Assembly (NCBI GenBank): GCA_017577715.1
Contig: PKRC01000004.1
Coordinates: forward strand, 142,088-206,087
DNA length: 64,000 nucleotides
Direction of reading: 5' to 3'
DNA from: Clostridia bacterium
GTDB taxonomy: Bacteria; Bacillota; Clostridia; Caldicoprobacterales; Caldicoprobacteraceae
In this document: one piece after another, positions 33,666-43,211 of the stretch
How positions within the stretch are numbered: position 1 is the stretch's first letter
Layout of the letters: each line of letters begins with the position of its first letter
Notes under the pieces: model-generated
What the model saw: only the letters and a program-made list of their open reading frames with translations
Told to the model about the DNA's origin: nothing
Databases searched by the model: none
Position numbers and translations under genes: made by a program

Positions 33666-34490
33666 ATGAAGTGCATGAAGGATTTGAGGATAGTCATATT
33701 TATATTCGCCATTGCGCTGTTGTTTGCTGCCTGTAGCGCTGTACAGGACAGCTATCCAGCCCATACCGAGGCTTTTTATGTCAATGACTATGCCGATGTC
33801 CTGGATGCCGATGCCGAGGAGCATATCCTAAGGGTTGCAAGGGAGCTGGAGGATATTACAACGGCTCAGGTAGTTGTTGTGACCATGGCGGGAATTGGTG
33901 ATGTGCCGCTGGAGGAGTATACCCTCGGGCTGTTCAGGGATTGGGGGATTGGCCAAAAGGGCGAGGATAACGGCGTGCTCATATTCGTCGATGTAAAGGG
34001 CCGGCAATCCAGGATCGAGGTGGGGTACGGCCTCGAGGGGGTGCTCACCGATGGTAAGACCGGCAGGATACAGGATAAATACATGATCCCGCATTTTCGT
34101 CAGGGCCGATATAGCCAGGGGATCGTTGCGGGGTTTGATGCGATAGTCAATGAAATATATCTGGAGTACGGCTATCCGGATAAACTGGTTGGAGACGGCA
34201 AGCCCCTTGAAGAGCCAACTTGGCCTTATGAGCAGCCTGAAGAGGACGATTCCTCTTTGGCAAGGTTTATAGTATGGTTGGTACTCGCCATAGTATTTAT
34301 CTCTTTCGATTTGGCCGTCTTCAGAGGTGCTATTATCTCTACCCTACTCCGTTCCAGAGGCAGAGGGGGATATGGGGGCTGGTTTGGCTCGGGCCCTAAG
34401 AGCGGCAGCTTTGGTGGTGGAAGCTTTGGAAGTGGCCGTTTCGGCGGAGGAGGCAGTGCCGGAGGCGGAGGAAGCTCGCGGCGCTGGTAA
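33666..34490 (+). CDS. TPM-domain (YgcG-like) membrane lipoprotein with Gly-rich tail
   Basis: Protein of 274 residues. A signal sequence with lipobox-like FAAC, a TPM domain (about 35-165; VNDYADVLDADAEEHI, RQSRIEVGYGLEGVLTDGKTG), a membrane helix (about 200-222) and a tail rich in Gly, Ser and Phe that ends in SSRRW. TPM domains in other lineages act as metal-dependent phosphatases or in photosystem repair; the bacterial role is not settled. Encoded with lemA. ATG 33666 is chosen after AAGGA; ATG 33675 is an alternative. Confidence 0.85.
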   Translation: MKCMKDLRIVIFIFAIALLFAACSAVQDSYPAHTEAFYVNDYADVLDADAEEHILRVARELEDITTAQVVVVTMAGIGDVPLEEYTLGLFRDWGIGQKGEDNGVLIFVDVKGRQSRIEVGYGLEGVLTDGKTGRIQDKYMIPHFRQGRYSQGIVAGFDAIVNEIYLEYGYPDKLVGDGKPLEEPTWPYEQPEEDDSSLARFIVWLVLAIVFISFDLAVFRGAIISTLLRSRGRGGYGGWFGSGPKSGSFGGGSFGSGRFGGGGSAGGGGSSRRW

Positions 34491-34575
34491 AAGTGTGGCT
34501 TGTTAAGTACGTAGAGAGATATCGAGACTTTGTGCGATGGTTTGGATTAAACGGTAAGCGAGGTAGGGGAGGAAG

Positions 34576-36450
34576 ATGATGCTTAAAAAAAGGTTTTGGA
34601 AGATATTAACCGTTATGATGATTATTGTGATGATCTGTCAACCGGTTTTGATTGATACAGAGGTACTGGCACAGGGTAAGGTTACCATGTCGGTAAAAAT
34701 GAGCCCTACTACGGTAAAGCCGGGAGAACCCTTTCAGATCATTTACAATATAACGAATTCCATGGATAGCCCGGTTAAGGTGCGCATAAGGGAGGAGCTG
34801 TACAATCGTGTTACCAACGGAAAGGAAGTCTCATTACTGGAGAGGACCATCGCGCCAGGGGAAGAACAGGAAATAAGCAGTATCCATGAGGGTGAAGATT
34901 ACAGGGCCATAGATGGCTATGTGATCTATTTAGTGGAGTATCAGGTGGAAGGCCAAGACGAATGGGTGGTCTTAGGAGAAGGCGTTTTCGATATCTTTAA
35001 CATTGGGTTTAACGTAAAATATGCTGCCAGTGCGTCCCGGGTAAAGAAGGGCGACGAAGTTGAATACTTGGCAGAAGTGGAATCGACCTCCAACGTGGTT
35101 CTGACGGATATAGTTGTCATCGATAGCCAGCTTGGTGAGCTGGGCACAATTTCGAAGCTTCAGCCAGGCCAGAAGAAAAGGGTGAAGCAGAAGTTCAAGC
35201 TGGAAGACACTACCGAAAGCTATCTCATATTGAGATATAAGGACCCCATGTCGGTTCGAGGAGATATACTACAGGAATTTCCGGATGCAAGGCTCAAAGT
35301 CGAAGTGGAAGAGCCACAACCTGTATATTCTCTGGAGGTCCAAGGCAGCGTTGATAAACAACAAATCACCTCAGCCCAAGAGGTGACATTTACTCTCAAG
35401 ATCAGAAATGCCGGTAACGTTACCCTTCGGGATATTCAGTGTACCGACTGGAAGGGCAAGGTCTTTTATGAGATAGTCCAGCTGCTTCCGGGTCAAGAAA
35501 CTACGGCAACCTATAAGACCACAATTGACTCAGCAGGACAGTACACGATAACCTGCAGCGGAGTATCCGAGGACGGAGCTCGAAAGGTGCAGGCAAGTTA
35601 CACCGCGGATATATCCAAGGTCGAAGTTAAAGTAGAGATAGAGAGAAAGTTTGAGCCCCAAGAGGTAGCGCCGGGAGATACCGTTACCCTGGCATATATA
35701 ATTCGCAATACTGGTAAAGTGACGTTGAAGGATGTTTCGGTGGATGAACCCGAGCTGGGGAACATAGCCTCCTTTAACAGCCTGAAGCCTGGCGAGGAAA
35801 AAGTGGTTTCGGTGGAAAGGCAAATGGATGACGACGGCATAATTAGCAAGACCGTTCTGACTGCCAAGGACGAGCTGACAGGGGCTTCTCATAGATTCGA
35901 GGCGGATGAGCTGCTGATCCCTGTCCAGGAGCCTGATAAGACAGCCCATGTATCCATCGATGTTGAAGTGGACCCGGCCACATTAGAAAAGGCGGGAGCG
36001 GTTCAGGTAAAATGTACCATAAAGAATGATGGTGAGGTAGAACTGAAAAATATAGAAATCTTCATTGAAGATCCGGCTAAGGGGAGAAACATCGCGATGG
36101 GAAGCCTGCTGGTATTGGGGCCCGGGGAAGAGCAGACCTTCACCCTGTCACACCTTCGCGTGGAGCAGACCAGTTCCTTTGTTGTGGTGGTGAAGGCAGA
36201 AGACCAAGAGGGAAATGAACTGGAATTTAGAAGCCAGAACTTTGAGGTGACGGTAGGGATACCTGTTGATGAAAAAAATCAGCTTGGATTGGATTCGGGG
36301 AGGATGATAGGCCTTCTTAAAGTTGCTTTTACCATCGTGATATTCTTAATCATCCTGACGGCAGGAACCTTGATCTATCTGATGCGCGATTCACTGCCTT
36401 TCTTCAGAAGGAGAAGAAATCTGAAGCACAGAGCTGTAGGCAAAAACTAA
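34576..36450 (+). CDS. Cell-surface protein with CARDB/Ig-like repeats and C-terminal membrane anchor
   Basis: Protein of 624 residues: signal peptide (about 1-33), at least four beta-sandwich repeats of about 110 residues, one C-terminal membrane helix (about 577-600) and a basic cytoplasmic tail. The repeats share the pattern V.PG..V...Y.I.N.G.V.L.DV and a PGxE/Q turn (LQPGQKK, LLPGQET, LKPGEEK, LGPGEEQ), as in CARDB/DUF11-type adhesion or bacterial Ig domains. No enzyme motif is seen, so a structural or adhesive role is inferred. GGGGAGG precedes the ATG. The stop overlaps the stop of the convergent YkoP gene by 4 bases. Confidence 0.75.
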   Translation: MMLKKRFWKILTVMMIIVMICQPVLIDTEVLAQGKVTMSVKMSPTTVKPGEPFQIIYNITNSMDSPVKVRIREELYNRVTNGKEVSLLERTIAPGEEQEISSIHEGEDYRAIDGYVIYLVEYQVEGQDEWVVLGEGVFDIFNIGFNVKYAASASRVKKGDEVEYLAEVESTSNVVLTDIVVIDSQLGELGTISKLQPGQKKRVKQKFKLEDTTESYLILRYKDPMSVRGDILQEFPDARLKVEVEEPQPVYSLEVQGSVDKQQITSAQEVTFTLKIRNAGNVTLRDIQCTDWKGKVFYEIVQLLPGQETTATYKTTIDSAGQYTITCSGVSEDGARKVQASYTADISKVEVKVEIERKFEPQEVAPGDTVTLAYIIRNTGKVTLKDVSVDEPELGNIASFNSLKPGEEKVVSVERQMDDDGIISKTVLTAKDELTGASHRFEADELLIPVQEPDKTAHVSIDVEVDPATLEKAGAVQVKCTIKNDGEVELKNIEIFIEDPAKGRNIAMGSLLVLGPGEEQTFTLSHLRVEQTSSFVVVVKAEDQEGNELEFRSQNFEVTVGIPVDEKNQLGLDSGRMIGLLKVAFTIVIFLIILTAGTLIYLMRDSLPFFRRRRNLKHRAVGKN

Positions 36451-37007
36451 TCGCCGTATTTTTCAATAAGGTATTTTATGGACATCCAGAATTCCTGGGG
36501 TTGCCTGGCGGCGCTTGTTTTAGAGCGCTTCCGAGCGGTGGGTGGAGAGAATATCCAGCGCAAAAATCCCATCCAGGCTTTGAGCATGGTGCTGTTTTTG
36601 CCGGGCGGTAGAGGCCGTGTTTGAAAGCCCATGCGCTTTACCCCTGGACCAAACAGCGTAACGCCCCATAAAGCCTTTACCCGCGGGTCTAGCCTGCCAT
36701 CGCGAGCGAGCCGTGCCAGGTTGTGCATCTCCTCCCTGAAAAGGGGAAGCAGGTGTATGTCCGAAGCCACCGTCACGTTTCCCACTTTACCGCTGTATAT
36801 GACGGTGTTGGAGATGTGAAGCTCGGCCACGTATTCTCCGGTCTGAAGGGTGGAACCATCCTCCAATGGAAGAGGGTGGCCGCTGTATGGATGGACGCTC
36901 ATCCTTAAAAGGCCATAGGGGGAATTTTCAACGGTATAAATGTTATGTAACCTGGAAAATATTTTTTCCCACGCTATGAAGACGGGAGCTATCAGCCTTT
37001 TAATCAT
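36447..37007 (-). CDS. YkoP-like protein
   Basis: Protein of 186 residues that resembles B. subtilis YkoP, a domain found beside or fused to polysaccharide deacetylases. The HISNTVIYSGKVGNVTVASD and ARDGRLDPRVKALWGVTLFG segments look like its core. No catalytic motif is recognised. Its ATG lies 3 bases after the stop of the deacetylase gene, with the ribosome site inside that gene, so the two are coupled. Confidence 0.7.
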   Translation of the reverse strand: MIKRLIAPVFIAWEKIFSRLHNIYTVENSPYGLLRMSVHPYSGHPLPLEDGSTLQTGEYVAELHISNTVIYSGKVGNVTVASDIHLLPLFREEMHNLARLARDGRLDPRVKALWGVTLFGPGVKRMGFQTRPLPPGKNSTMLKAWMGFLRWIFSPPTARKRSKTSAARQPQEFWMSIKYLIEKYGD

Positions 37008-37010
37008 GTC

Positions 37011-37712
37011 CTAATCTCCTTTCAGCTGGTCAAGGGTTACAAACTTGTAGCCCTTTTTCTTTAACGTGTTGATGATCGAGGGGAGGGCTTCAAGGGTTTT
37101 AGCAGGTGCCCCGGGGGCTCCCCCGTTGTCATGTAGCACTATTATGGATCCAGACCGTGCTCGGGAGATGACGGTATCATATATGTGCTGGACTGTGGTC
37201 TTAGCCTCCCAATCCTGTGCTTCGATGGACCAGTAAGCGACGTTAAGGCCCAGCCTCCAAGCCGCGGTGGCACTGCAAAGGTTGAACATGCCCCATGGGG
37301 GTCGGTACCACCGCGGCTTGTACCCCAGAATGCTTTCAATGGCCTGACAGGTCAGTTTGAGGTCTTTAAAGGTATGCCATGGTGACATCAGCCATGCATG
37401 GCGGTGGGAGAAGGAGTGGCAGCCCATGCTGTGCCCCTCGCGGTGTATCCTGCTGAGTATATGGGGATACTTGAGCGCTTGCTGGCCAACGACAAAAAAA
37501 GTGGCTTTTACATTGGCCTCCTTTAAGATATCCAGCAGCTTGGGCGTATATATAGGATTGGGCCCGTCATCAAAAGTGAGGGCTATCCATGGCTTATTGG
37601 CCTGTCCGCATCGCATCACCCGTTTTGAACGGTTGCGCATCCAATAGTTTGGTATGAAACAGTAAACGGCAAATATTGCAATTGCTGCTGTTATGCATAT
37701 GAACATCAGCAT
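37011..37712 (-). CDS. Polysaccharide deacetylase (NodB homology domain), membrane-anchored
   Basis: Protein of 233 residues of carbohydrate esterase family 4. An N-terminal membrane helix (about 3-20) anchors a NodB domain with LTFDDGPNPIYTPKLLDIL (catalytic Asp pair), the zinc His in GCHSFSHRHAWL, RPPWGMFN and the C-terminal IIVLHDNGG. It should remove N-acetyl groups from an extracellular glycan such as peptidoglycan. It is encoded between a glycosyltransferase and a YkoP-like protein. Confidence 0.92.
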   Translation of the reverse strand: MLMFICITAAIAIFAVYCFIPNYWMRNRSKRVMRCGQANKPWIALTFDDGPNPIYTPKLLDILKEANVKATFFVVGQQALKYPHILSRIHREGHSMGCHSFSHRHAWLMSPWHTFKDLKLTCQAIESILGYKPRWYRPPWGMFNLCSATAAWRLGLNVAYWSIEAQDWEAKTTVQHIYDTVISRARSGSIIVLHDNGGAPGAPAKTLEALPSIINTLKKKGYKFVTLDQLKGD

Positions 37713-37960
37713 TTTTTACAATCCTTTCTTGATAAAACTTGACTTTTATCCTTTATTCTTGGGTCCGTTTATTCTTTCTTGGAAACTGTCTTATCTTTTT
37801 GGCAGCGATAATGGCTTTTTCCAATTACAGTGGAGGGGGTTGCACATCATAAAATACGTAATTTACAGCGCGATGATGGTGCAATTCCATTTGTAGCATA
37901 CTTGAAGGGAACAATGTCCTGTTTTATGCTTTGGTTACATCCATAGGTTATAGGTCAGTT

Positions 37961-39142
37961 TTATGATATAAACAGCTCGGGTTGCTGAGAAGCATTCCTG
38001 TAATTCTCGGCCATTTGCACTATTATATGGGCGGCATCCCTGGCGGCGAAGGGCTTTGATATGGGTTCCATGGCCTGTGCCATGCTTTTCAGTATGGATG
38101 GATCGTTTATGCAATCGATTATGGTCTTGATCACTTCATCGGCATCATTGGCTTGCATGGCCACTTTATAGCGCAGCAGGAAGCGGACGTTGGTCTGCTC
38201 GTGACCGGGTAGGGGTTTATATATCAGCATGGGCAACTTCTTGGCCAGGGCTTCAAATATTGTCACTCCTCCTGCTTTTGTCAGCAAAAGGTGGGATATC
38301 TCCATCAACTCGGCTACGTTATCCACATAGCCCAGTACGCAAAAGGGCATCTTGGAATGCTGAGAAATATCCTTCAGCTTTTTGGCCAGCGCATAATTGG
38401 TGCCCGTCACCGCTATGATCTGCATGGGCAGATCGAGCTTTGCCAGGGTTTCGCATATGTATTCGGTATCCGAGAGAAGGCCACATCCCCCGCCCATCAT
38501 CAGCAGAGTGAAGAGATCCTGCTTCAGGCCATACCGCTCCCAGATGGAAGGGTCATGGCAAGGGGCCATAAACTCCTGACGTAGGGGAAGGCCGGTGACG
38601 TACAAGCGCGAAGGAGGTATGCCTTTCCGTTTTAAGTATTTGGCTACGACGTCGGCTGCCAGTATATAGGCGTCCACACATGGATGAATCCACTGGCTAT
38701 GGAAAGCCACATCGGTAATCACCGTTATAAGGGGTATGTTTATGTAGCCGCGGGATTTGATGTAGGACAATACTCCGGCCGGATGGGGGAAAGTACACAC
38801 TATGACGCTGGGCGAACGGTGGTATATGGCTTTCAGCAGCTTTTGCTTACCCATTTGGTTCAGCATGCGTTGCCATCTGGAATCAGGAGGCAAATGGCGC
38901 GTAACTTCGTAAAACCATTTGTACCCGGTCGAAAAGTGTTTGATGACCTGGTGGTATCCAAACAGCAGCGTTTGCTTGAAAACCGGGTTCATGAGATTTA
39001 GGAAGTCGCAAATTTCAACGTTCCAATCGGGACGCTGCTGCTTTATGGCTGTGGCCAGAGCATTGGATACCTGGTAATGTCCTGCTCCGTAGCTGGCAGA
39101 AAATATTAGCACGTCGCATCCGGTACCTGTTCTGGAAGCCAT
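37961..39142 (-). CDS. MGDG synthase/UgtP-type glycosyltransferase (YkoN-like)
   Basis: Protein of 393 residues, paralogue of the product of 10052-11164. The N-terminal ASYGAGHYQVSNALATAI loop and the C-terminal TKAGGVTIFEALAKKLPMLI and PGHEQTN motifs mark a GT-B enzyme that uses nucleotide sugars. GAGGTG precedes the ATG. About 250 bases separate it from the deacetylase, so it may or may not be in one operon; a glycosyltransferase-deacetylase-YkoP grouping suggests surface glycan or glycolipid work. Confidence 0.85.
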   Translation of the reverse strand: MASRTGTGCDVLIFSASYGAGHYQVSNALATAIKQQRPDWNVEICDFLNLMNPVFKQTLLFGYHQVIKHFSTGYKWFYEVTRHLPPDSRWQRMLNQMGKQKLLKAIYHRSPSVIVCTFPHPAGVLSYIKSRGYINIPLITVITDVAFHSQWIHPCVDAYILAADVVAKYLKRKGIPPSRLYVTGLPLRQEFMAPCHDPSIWERYGLKQDLFTLLMMGGGCGLLSDTEYICETLAKLDLPMQIIAVTGTNYALAKKLKDISQHSKMPFCVLGYVDNVAELMEISHLLLTKAGGVTIFEALAKKLPMLIYKPLPGHEQTNVRFLLRYKVAMQANDADEVIKTIIDCINDPSILKSMAQAMEPISKPFAARDAAHIIVQMAENYRNASQQPELFIS

Positions 39143-39374
39143 AAACCATTCACCTCGCTTTTATCCAGCCTTGCTTCTGTTCAGCCAAATTTAAGCTGCC
39201 TTTCCATTATCCCTGCTTGCCTAAGCTTATACCGCTTCAATACAAATTATATTATACCAGAACCCCTAATATTTGTATAATGTATTTTTGGTAAAGCCCA
39301 TCAAAACGCCAGTTCGATTTCCTAGTCTTAAATGTCTTAAAATATAATAAATTAAACTATAAATGGTTTTGAAC

Positions 39375-39397
39375 ATTCTATTGAGAGGTGATAGAAT
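39375..39397. repeat. Inverted repeat ATTCTAT/ATAGAAT
   Basis: Perfect 7-base arms around 9 bases, overlapping an AGGTGATAG direct repeat with 15-base period. Possible protein-binding site. Confidence 0.45.
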
Positions 39398-39504
39398 ATT
39401 AGGTGATAGGGTATTATATCGTATTATTCATGTATGATATTAAAAATATACCCTTGCATGCTTTGTTAATATCGTTAATATAAGAGCCTACTTTGGCTAT
39501 TCAA

Positions 39505-39583
39505 AGCCAATTTGGAAAATGCAGTTGCAAAAGAAAATTGGCTGATGGACATGCACATACGCCTTTGTGCCTTTCACCATCAG
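39505..39583 (+). other. Candidate structured RNA leader upstream of nurA
   Basis: Stem A pairs 39505-39513 with 39535-39543; stem B pairs 39542-39548 with 39577-39583 and encloses stem C, 39553-39557 with 39566-39570. A and B share two bases, so they would abut or compete. No known riboswitch motif was recognised, and no T-run follows. Confidence 0.35.
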
Positions 39584-39768
39584 TTAAGACATTGAAACTG
39601 TATTAACATGTATCAAATTGGAAACTTTCGATTTGTGTGAGGGTTCAAATGGCTGGAGATGGGATAGAATTAAACTGGGCTTTTGATGCATTGAATGCTG
39701 AAACCATCTTAGAGTTATAAGGGTCTAAATATAATGGAAAACCAGGGATGATACGGGAGAGTGTGAAT

Positions 39769-40953
39769 ATGCTGGATTTGAGCAAGATAAGCCTGCAGTT
39801 GATGGAGATGGTGCGGGCACAGCAGAAGGAGATGCAGCAGCTAAAGGAAAAAGAGCGCTACCTGCTGGAAGCCGTTACCCATTTTAGGGAAAACCCGCGG
39901 GCTTATATGGAAAAAATAGATTCGGATTCCCACCATTTTTTTGTAGCCTTTCCTAAAGGCAGGTTGGATGAGGCCTTCCCCCTTCCGCAATTTACTTCCG
40001 TCCATACCGTTATGGCGGTGGACGGCTCGCAAATCGATGTGGATACGCACGAGATCGTGTTGTGTTACGTGCTCAACATAGGCAGGGTTGTGCTGCATTA
40101 CGGTACAGGGGATCCACCCCTTATGGACAGCCTGCCTTACCTGTATTATAGGAATGAGGACCTGTACAAGCAGGGAGAATTGGAAGTGTTTCTGCTGCGC
40201 GGAGAGGATGTGGCTGAGAGGCGTGCTGCCATGGAGGCTGAGCACCTTAAAGACTTGATTTTAAACCATCGAAAAGAGGGCATCCCCGCAGTGGCGCTGG
40301 TGGACGGTACCCTCGTTTCGTGGGATAAGGCTGCATCTGCTAAGAAGGATATAGGCGGCTTTACAGCTCCACACTTTACGGATACCTTTAAACTGGGGCA
40401 GAGCTTGGGCATTCCGGTGGCAGGGTACATATCGGGTTCCCGTACCTCCCTTGTGGTGAACACTTTACGGGCGGGTGACTGTACGCAGCCCGTCATGAAC
40501 TGCGCCAGCTGTCAATACCGAAACGACGCTGCTGCACCCTGCCACAGGCTGGAGGGTTTGAGGGATACCACCCTGTTTGCCCGTATCCTCAAACCGGGGG
40601 AGCGTTCGGTATGCTTCTATGGCGGCATAAACACCTTGCCGCGGCATGAATGGCCGCTATACCGCATAGGGTTTTTCTACGTCAATGTCGGTAGCGAGAT
40701 AGCCCGCGTGGAGGTGCCCGACTACGTGCTGGAGGACGAGAGCTTGCTTAATATGCTCCATTGGGTGGTGTATGATCAAGCACAAAAAGGTATGGGATAT
40801 CCCATAGCCCTTCAGGAGGCGCACCATTTTGCAGTGATAAAGGGAGAAGAGCGGGAGGCTTTCTATCGCATGGTGGAGGGTCAGTTTGTCAAGCGGGGGC
40901 TTGCCAGCCGCGTCACCAATAAAGAGCTGCGCAAGCGTACCAGGATTTTTTAG
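39769..40953 (+). CDS. nurA: NurA domain-containing nuclease
   Basis: Protein of 394 residues with the NurA RNase H-like fold: the first metal Asp in VMAVDGSQIDVDTHE, further acidic sites around ALVDGTLVSW, and a conserved VGSEIARVEVPDYV near the C terminus. A Cys set (CASCQ, and C in PCHRLEG) lies in the middle. NurA is a 5'-3' nuclease that acts with the HerA translocase and Mre11-Rad50 to resect DNA ends in archaea. First gene of the five-gene operon. ATG 39769 follows GGGAGAG; an ATG at 39748 is possible. Confidence 0.9.
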   Translation: MLDLSKISLQLMEMVRAQQKEMQQLKEKERYLLEAVTHFRENPRAYMEKIDSDSHHFFVAFPKGRLDEAFPLPQFTSVHTVMAVDGSQIDVDTHEIVLCYVLNIGRVVLHYGTGDPPLMDSLPYLYYRNEDLYKQGELEVFLLRGEDVAERRAAMEAEHLKDLILNHRKEGIPAVALVDGTLVSWDKAASAKKDIGGFTAPHFTDTFKLGQSLGIPVAGYISGSRTSLVVNTLRAGDCTQPVMNCASCQYRNDAAAPCHRLEGLRDTTLFARILKPGERSVCFYGGINTLPRHEWPLYRIGFFYVNVGSEIARVEVPDYVLEDESLLNMLHWVVYDQAQKGMGYPIALQEAHHFAVIKGEEREAFYRMVEGQFVKRGLASRVTNKELRKRTRIF

Positions 40954-40968
40954 AAAGGGGTGCATGCG

Positions 40969-41538
40969 GTGATAGGCGAGATCATAGAGAGCAGGACTGC
41001 CGAGTTTGTGGCTGAAGCGGTCAGGTACGATCAGGTGCCCGCTTATGGCTCATTTGTGAGGGTGAACGATGGTGAGCTGCGGGTATATGGCATCGTGTCG
41101 GGAGCTTATACGGGTAGTTTGGACGGCATGAGCAAGGCAAAGGCTTTTTTTAAGTCCATTCATGAACTCAAGATGGAGCAGCCGCAGATTTTTGAGCTGC
41201 TTCGCACCGAATTTTCCTGCGTTGTGGTGGGCTATGCTCAACACGGGCGATATCATCCATATTATCCACCCACACACGTAAGCCTTCACCTGCCTGTGGA
41301 AATGGCCGGTGATGACGAGGTGCTGGTCATCTCGCAGCACATAGGGTTTTTGGAGAAGACGCTCAATAGCCCTGCGGGTAACGGTGAGGAGCTGACGGCT
41401 GCGGCCATTCGCACGGCAGCCCGACTTCATCCCGATCCGCGGGAATATATAGTAAGGGTAGGGCGCGAGCTTCTGAAAATGCTCAACTACGACACCCAAA
41501 GGCTTAAGTCCATTTTGGAGAGGGTGGATATAACATGA
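40969..41538 (+). CDS. HAS-barrel domain protein of the HerA operon
   Basis: Protein of 189 residues. The N-terminal part (IGEIIESRTAEFVAEAVRYD, PAYGSFVRVNDGELRVYGIV) looks like the HAS barrel found at the N terminus of HerA and ATP synthase subunits; no ATPase domain follows. It lies between nurA and herA and overlaps herA by 4 bases. A role as adaptor or regulator of the HerA ring is inferred. GTG 40969 follows AAAGGGG by 8 bases. Confidence 0.7.
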   Translation: MIGEIIESRTAEFVAEAVRYDQVPAYGSFVRVNDGELRVYGIVSGAYTGSLDGMSKAKAFFKSIHELKMEQPQIFELLRTEFSCVVVGYAQHGRYHPYYPPTHVSLHLPVEMAGDDEVLVISQHIGFLEKTLNSPAGNGEELTAAAIRTAARLHPDPREYIVRVGRELLKMLNYDTQRLKSILERVDIT

Positions 41539-43211
41539 AGGGAACTATCCTCAGGGGTTCACTTTCAGGTGGTCTGGAAGTAAGGTTGGATATAGGCGAG
41601 AATATAGAAGAGATCAAAGTGGGCACCTTTTGCGTGGTGGAAGGCAGGACCCACGACTTTTTTTCCATGGTGGTAGATGAGGATATTGAAGCGGCCAATC
41701 CCAAGGCGTTTTATGAGACGCTGTCGGACAATCCTCTTCTCAATGAGGTGGTCAGAGGTACCGGCATAATAGACAAGGTGAAGATTCAGCCCATGATCGC
41801 CATAAGGCGTGAGGACAACAAGGTACAGCCTGTAAAGAGCATTCCTTCTTACCTGTCCCGCGTCCGTGAAGCGCGGGAGGAGGACGTCTTCAAGATATTC
41901 GGGCGGCCCGATAGGACGCATTTCCATGTGGGCTCTCCCCTGGATATGGATCACATACCGGTATGCATAGACCTCAAGAAGTTCATAGAGAGGTCCAACG
42001 GCATATTTGGTAAGTCGGGCACCGGCAAAACCTTTTATACCCGCATTATGCTGTGCGGCATGATAAAGAGTGGGCTGTGCAACGTGCTGGTGTTTGACAT
42101 GCATTCCGAGTACGGCTGGGAAGGCGAGGACGAGGATGAGACGCGCAAGAAAGCCAAGGGGTTGAAACAGCTGTTTGGCTCCAAGGTGGCCATTTTTACC
42201 CTGGACCCGGAGTCTTCCCGCAATCGAGGAGTGCACCCCGACTTTGTAGTGGAGATACCTTACCGCTCCATCGAAGCCGAGGATATCGTGATGGTGCGGG
42301 AGGAGTTGAACCTAAACCCCACCGCCCTGGAGGTAATATATGTGCTCCAAAAGCATCTGGGGCAGGACTGGCTGATCACCTTTTTAAATATGGATGCCTT
42401 TGCCATAGAGGAGTTTGCCGAAAATACAGGGGCTCATGCGGGTGCGCTGCAGGCGCTACAACGCAAGCTGTTTAGGCTGCAGAAGCTGCCCTTTATAAAG
42501 GAAAATCCGGCAGATGACGCGGTAGAGCGAATAATGCAGTATTTGGATAGCGGAATGAACGTGGTGCTGGAGTTTGGGCATCAAAGGAGCATGCTGGCCT
42601 ATATGCTGGTGGCCAATATACTCACCCGCCGCATTCACGAGCTGTATGTCAAGCGCAGCGAGAAGGCTCTGGGAGGGATGCAGAGCAACAACACGCCCCT
42701 GGTCATAGTCATCGAAGAGGCTCACAAGTTTTTGAGCCCCGAGATGTCGCGCCAGACCATATTTGGCATGATTGCCAGGGAGATGAGGAAGTACAACGTG
42801 ACGCTCCTTGTAGTGGACCAGCGCCCCTCCGGCATTGACCCGGAGGTGATGTCGCAGCTGGGCACCAAGATTGTGGCCTTACTCACCGAGGAGAAGGATA
42901 TAGAATCGGTGCTATGTGGGGTAAACAATGCTAAGATGTTGCGCAACGTCTTGGCCAGCTTGGATACGAAACAGCAGGCCATCATCATGGGGCATGCCGT
43001 TCCAATGCCGGTAGTCATAAGGACTAGAACTTACGACGAGACCTTTTATAAGGAGATTACCAAGGACGAGGACGATGCGTTTAGGCGAAGGTTACTGCCT
43101 AGGCTTAATCAAGTACCGAGTACCGGTACTTTTGCCAACGGCGCTGGCGCTGATGAGCCGCCGCCGGGCAAGGAATTTGAAGACCTCATGAAGGAGCTGT
43201 ATGGGTTATGA
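41535..43211 (+). CDS. herA: HerA-like DNA translocase ATPase
   Basis: RecA/FtsK-type ATPase of 558 residues. N-terminal HAS barrel (about 1-80), then Walker A GKSGTGKT (159-166), VFDMHSEYGW after it, Walker B LVIVIEEAHKF (389-399) and an Arg-finger region REMRKYN. HerA forms a hexameric ring that pumps DNA to NurA. The order with nurA and mre11/rad50 supports DNA end resection rather than the HerA found alone with SIR2 or DUF4297 in phage defence. Start and stop both overlap neighbours. Confidence 0.93.
   Translation: MKGTILRGSLSGGLEVRLDIGENIEEIKVGTFCVVEGRTHDFFSMVVDEDIEAANPKAFYETLSDNPLLNEVVRGTGIIDKVKIQPMIAIRREDNKVQPVKSIPSYLSRVREAREEDVFKIFGRPDRTHFHVGSPLDMDHIPVCIDLKKFIERSNGIFGKSGTGKTFYTRIMLCGMIKSGLCNVLVFDMHSEYGWEGEDEDETRKKAKGLKQLFGSKVAIFTLDPESSRNRGVHPDFVVEIPYRSIEAEDIVMVREELNLNPTALEVIYVLQKHLGQDWLITFLNMDAFAIEEFAENTGAHAGALQALQRKLFRLQKLPFIKENPADDAVERIMQYLDSGMNVVLEFGHQRSMLAYMLVANILTRRIHELYVKRSEKALGGMQSNNTPLVIVIEEAHKFLSPEMSRQTIFGMIAREMRKYNVTLLVVDQRPSGIDPEVMSQLGTKIVALLTEEKDIESVLCGVNNAKMLRNVLASLDTKQQAIIMGHAVPMPVVIRTRTYDETFYKEITKDEDDAFRRRLLPRLNQVPSTGTFANGAGADEPPPGKEFEDLMKELYGL

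Larger units (their letters stand above)
39143..39768. other. Long divergent intergenic region upstream of the nurA operon
   Basis: About 625 AT-rich bases with no gene. It holds an inverted repeat at 39375-39397 with neighbouring AGGTGATAG direct repeats (39386 and 39401) and a set of potential RNA stems at 39505-39583. Confidence 0.55.
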
